Below the pieces are notes generated by a model. It made no database searches, had not been told where the DNA came from, and saw nothing but the letters and a program-made list of their open reading frames with translations. Made by a program: the position numbers and the translations under genes. From Ectopseudomonas guguanensis (GTDB lineage Bacteria; Pseudomonadota; Gammaproteobacteria; Pseudomonadales; Pseudomonadaceae), in assembly GCF_900104265.1 (NCBI RefSeq), contig NZ_FNJJ01000013.1, forward strand, positions 124,001 to 188,000: a stretch of DNA of 64,000 bases. The letters are read 5' to 3'. Shown here one piece after another: positions 62,188 to 64,000 of this stretch; position 1 is the stretch's first letter, and each line of letters opens with the position of its first letter.

Positions 62188-64000
62188 ATGAATGCCCGTC
62201 ACCGTCTGCGCTTGTCCCCCTGGCTGCTGCTGAGCCTATTGCTGTGCTGGTCGACATGGGCCGGTGCCGTCCCTCTCGATGTCGCACAGCCGAGCGAGCA
62301 GCCGCTGTCGCTGACCACCCACGCCGGAATCCTGGAGGATGCCTCGCGGGCGCTGCAGCTTTCGGACGTGCGATCAGCAGAGATGGCCGCACGTTTTCGT
62401 TATCAGGAGTCTCCCAGCACTTCCTTCGCCCTGGGCTTCACCCGCTCGGCATACTGGTTTCGGCTTGACGTTGGCAACTCCGGCGATCAGCCGTTGACGC
62501 GCCTGCTGGTAGTCGACAACCCGCGTATATCCCTGGTCGATGCCTACGTGCCGGACGGGCAGGGTGGCTACCGCACCTGGTTCACCGGCGCGGATCGCCC
62601 GCAGACGGGCAAGGCCTACGCCAACCGTAACTTCGTCTTCCCGCTGCACCTGCCGGCGCACACGCAACAGGTGGTGTACCTGCGCGTCGAGTCGAGCATC
62701 GGCCTGCACGTGCCGCTGCAACTCTGGACGGCCGACGCGCTGCGCAGCTACGAGCGCGAAGACGATATGGCCCGCGCCGGCTACATGGGCATCGCCATCG
62801 CGATGCTGCTGTTCAATCTGATGCTGTTCATCGCCCTGCGAGATCGCCTCTATCTGCTCTATGTGACTTTCGTGCTGATCACCGCCAGCGCCCTGACGAT
62901 CAAGAACGGCATGGCCCCGGACTGGACGCTGCTCGGCCTGCCGCTCAACGGCAACGTGGTCTACTACTCGGCGGTCTCGCTGACCCTGAGCGCCATGCTG
63001 CTGTTCATGCGCGGCATGCTGCAGACCGCGCGCCAGCTGCCACGGGTCGATCCTGGCTTGCGTGCATTGATTGCGCTGTATCTGCTTTCGCCGCTGATCT
63101 ATGCCTTCGCGTTGCCCCAGGTGTCGCGCGTGGCCATCGTGGTCAACCTGCTCACCGCCTTCGTCATGCTCGGCGTGGGCCTGGCCTGCGCTCTCAAGCG
63201 TCAGCGCAGCGCCTATTTCTTCCTCGCCGCCTTCGGTCTGCTGATCCTCGGCGGTGCCAGCACCAGCCTGCGCGCCATGGGCCTGTTGCCGACCAACGCC
63301 TTCACGGTCGACGGCCTGCAGCTCGGCTCGTCGCTGGAGATGCTGTTGCTGGCCTTCGCCCTGGCCGACCGCATCAACGTCATGCGCCAGGAAAAACTGC
63401 AGGCTCAGGCCAGGTTGCTGCAAACCCAGGAGCAACTGGTGGATACCCTGCAGCGCTCCGAGCGCGAGCTTGAGCAACGCGTCGCCGCGCGCACTGCAGA
63501 GCTGCAGATACTCAACAGTCGCCTGGAAACCCTCAGCCTGACCGACGCCCTGACCGGCATCGCCAATCGTCGCCACTTCGACGAGGTGCTGGACAAGGAA
63601 TGGAAGCGCGCCCAGCGTGTCGGCGAGCCGTTGGCCCTGGCCGTGCTGGATGTCGACTGGTTCAAGGCCTATAACGACCATTACGGCCACCCGGCCGGCG
63701 ACAGCTGTCTGCAGCAGATCGCGCAAACCCTGGCCGCCACCATCAGCCGTTCCACCGACATGGTGGCGCGCTATGGCGGCGAGGAGTTCGTCTTTCTCGC
63801 GCCGTCGACCGGTCCCGACGGGGCGCACAGCATGGCCGAGAAGCTGGTCCGAGCCGTCGAGGCCCTGGCGTTGCCACATGTGCGCTCGCCCTTGGGTCAC
63901 GTCAGTATCAGCGTCGGTATCGCCTCGATGCACAACGATGGCAACAGCCCGGCACAGGCGCTGGTGCAGCGTGCCGATGCGGCGCTGTATCGGGCCAAGG
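62188..64000 (+). CDS. 7TM-DISM diguanylate cyclase (C-terminus beyond window)
   Basis: 604 residues visible, open at the right edge. Signal peptide about 1-27. A periplasmic 7TMR-DISMED2 domain (about 35-180) is followed by seven TM helices (about 190-400; MGIAIAMLLFNLMLFIALRD first). A coiled coil follows (QAQARLLQTQEQLVDTLQRS), then GGDEF (about 445 on). The domain has SLTDALTGIANRRHFDEVLD and an intact RYGGEEFVF active site. The inhibitory I-site RSTD lies five residues before GGEEF. It should make c-di-GMP in response to a periplasmic ligand. Only the last part of GGDEF is missing. Confidence 0.93.
   Translation, partial: MNARHRLRLSPWLLLSLLLCWSTWAGAVPLDVAQPSEQPLSLTTHAGILEDASRALQLSDVRSAEMAARFRYQESPSTSFALGFTRSAYWFRLDVGNSGDQPLTRLLVVDNPRISLVDAYVPDGQGGYRTWFTGADRPQTGKAYANRNFVFPLHLPAHTQQVVYLRVESSIGLHVPLQLWTADALRSYEREDDMARAGYMGIAIAMLLFNLMLFIALRDRLYLLYVTFVLITASALTIKNGMAPDWTLLGLPLNGNVVYYSAVSLTLSAMLLFMRGMLQTARQLPRVDPGLRALIALYLLSPLIYAFALPQVSRVAIVVNLLTAFVMLGVGLACALKRQRSAYFFLAAFGLLILGGASTSLRAMGLLPTNAFTVDGLQLGSSLEMLLLAFALADRINVMRQEKLQAQARLLQTQEQLVDTLQRSERELEQRVAARTAELQILNSRLETLSLTDALTGIANRRHFDEVLDKEWKRAQRVGEPLALAVLDVDWFKAYNDHYGHPAGDSCLQQIAQTLAATISRSTDMVARYGGEEFVFLAPSTGPDGAHSMAEKLVRAVEALALPHVRSPLGHVSISVGIASMHNDGNSPAQALVQRADAALYRAK

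Overview
The window looks like a chromosomal segment of a Pseudomonas species. GC is high outside one accessory block. The evidence is the EarP/EF-P(Arg32) pair, cis/trans fatty acid isomerase, a class II DAHP synthase, OsmE, NfuA, many Pseudomonas-type DUF proteins, and a Pf1-like coat protein. The species cannot be fixed from the sequence; the P. mendocina/oleovorans/alcaligenes side of the genus is a guess.

Bases 1 to about 13,333 are an integrated filamentous phage (Pf/inovirus type) plus cargo, lying mostly on the minus strand. Read in phage order (right to left) it has: a divergent control region with a HTH/excisionase-like gene, a repressor gene and four palindromic operators between them; small early genes; a probable ssDNA-binding protein; small structural proteins; the major coat protein CoaB; a mid-operon terminator; a 25-residue hydrophobic ORF; the adsorption protein CoaA; a DUF2523 minor coat protein; the Zot/pI assembly ATPase; a hairpin-rich gap that may hold the origin; the replication initiator; and the integrase, which runs off the left edge. 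Right of the repressor is a cargo block, partly AT-rich: a PLD-family nuclease flanked by a duplicated 78-bp segment, a coiled-coil two-TM membrane protein with a second TM protein, and a ParD/ParE pair followed at once by an ApeA-like HEPN protein whose start is frameshifted. The block ends at a tRNA-Ser-type 3' end with its terminator, the likely distal attachment site. A decayed second copy of parD lies just outside.

Bases 13.9-35.4 kb are core genome: EarP and EF-P; two LysR regulators around a TauE/SafE exporter; DUF1127, EamA, DUF3291 and an AlkZ-type glycosylase; class II DAHP synthase; a spermidine-synthase-like protein; DeaD helicase with a start-codon hairpin; the cysI-DUF934 sulfite reduction operon; a periplasmic sugar-type binding protein; and a probable polyamine cluster (AraC regulator, FAD amine oxidase, cupin, PotF-like binding protein).

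Bases 35.4-64 kb hold two chemoreceptors, an RlmN/Cfr-type radical SAM enzyme, OsmE, MetH, Cti, an acyltransferase, NfuA, an HPP/DUF1272/GlxA operon, a catalase-like protein beside a RoxA-like dihaem protein, a VpsR-like regulator lacking GAFTGA, NadR-kinase/PnuC for nicotinamide riboside salvage, UppP, and a 7TM-DISM diguanylate cyclase cut by the right edge. Two related mobile elements of 179-191 bp, in opposite orientations, each sit inside the hairpin of a transcription terminator (35.4 and 40.9 kb) with 11-12 bp target duplications.
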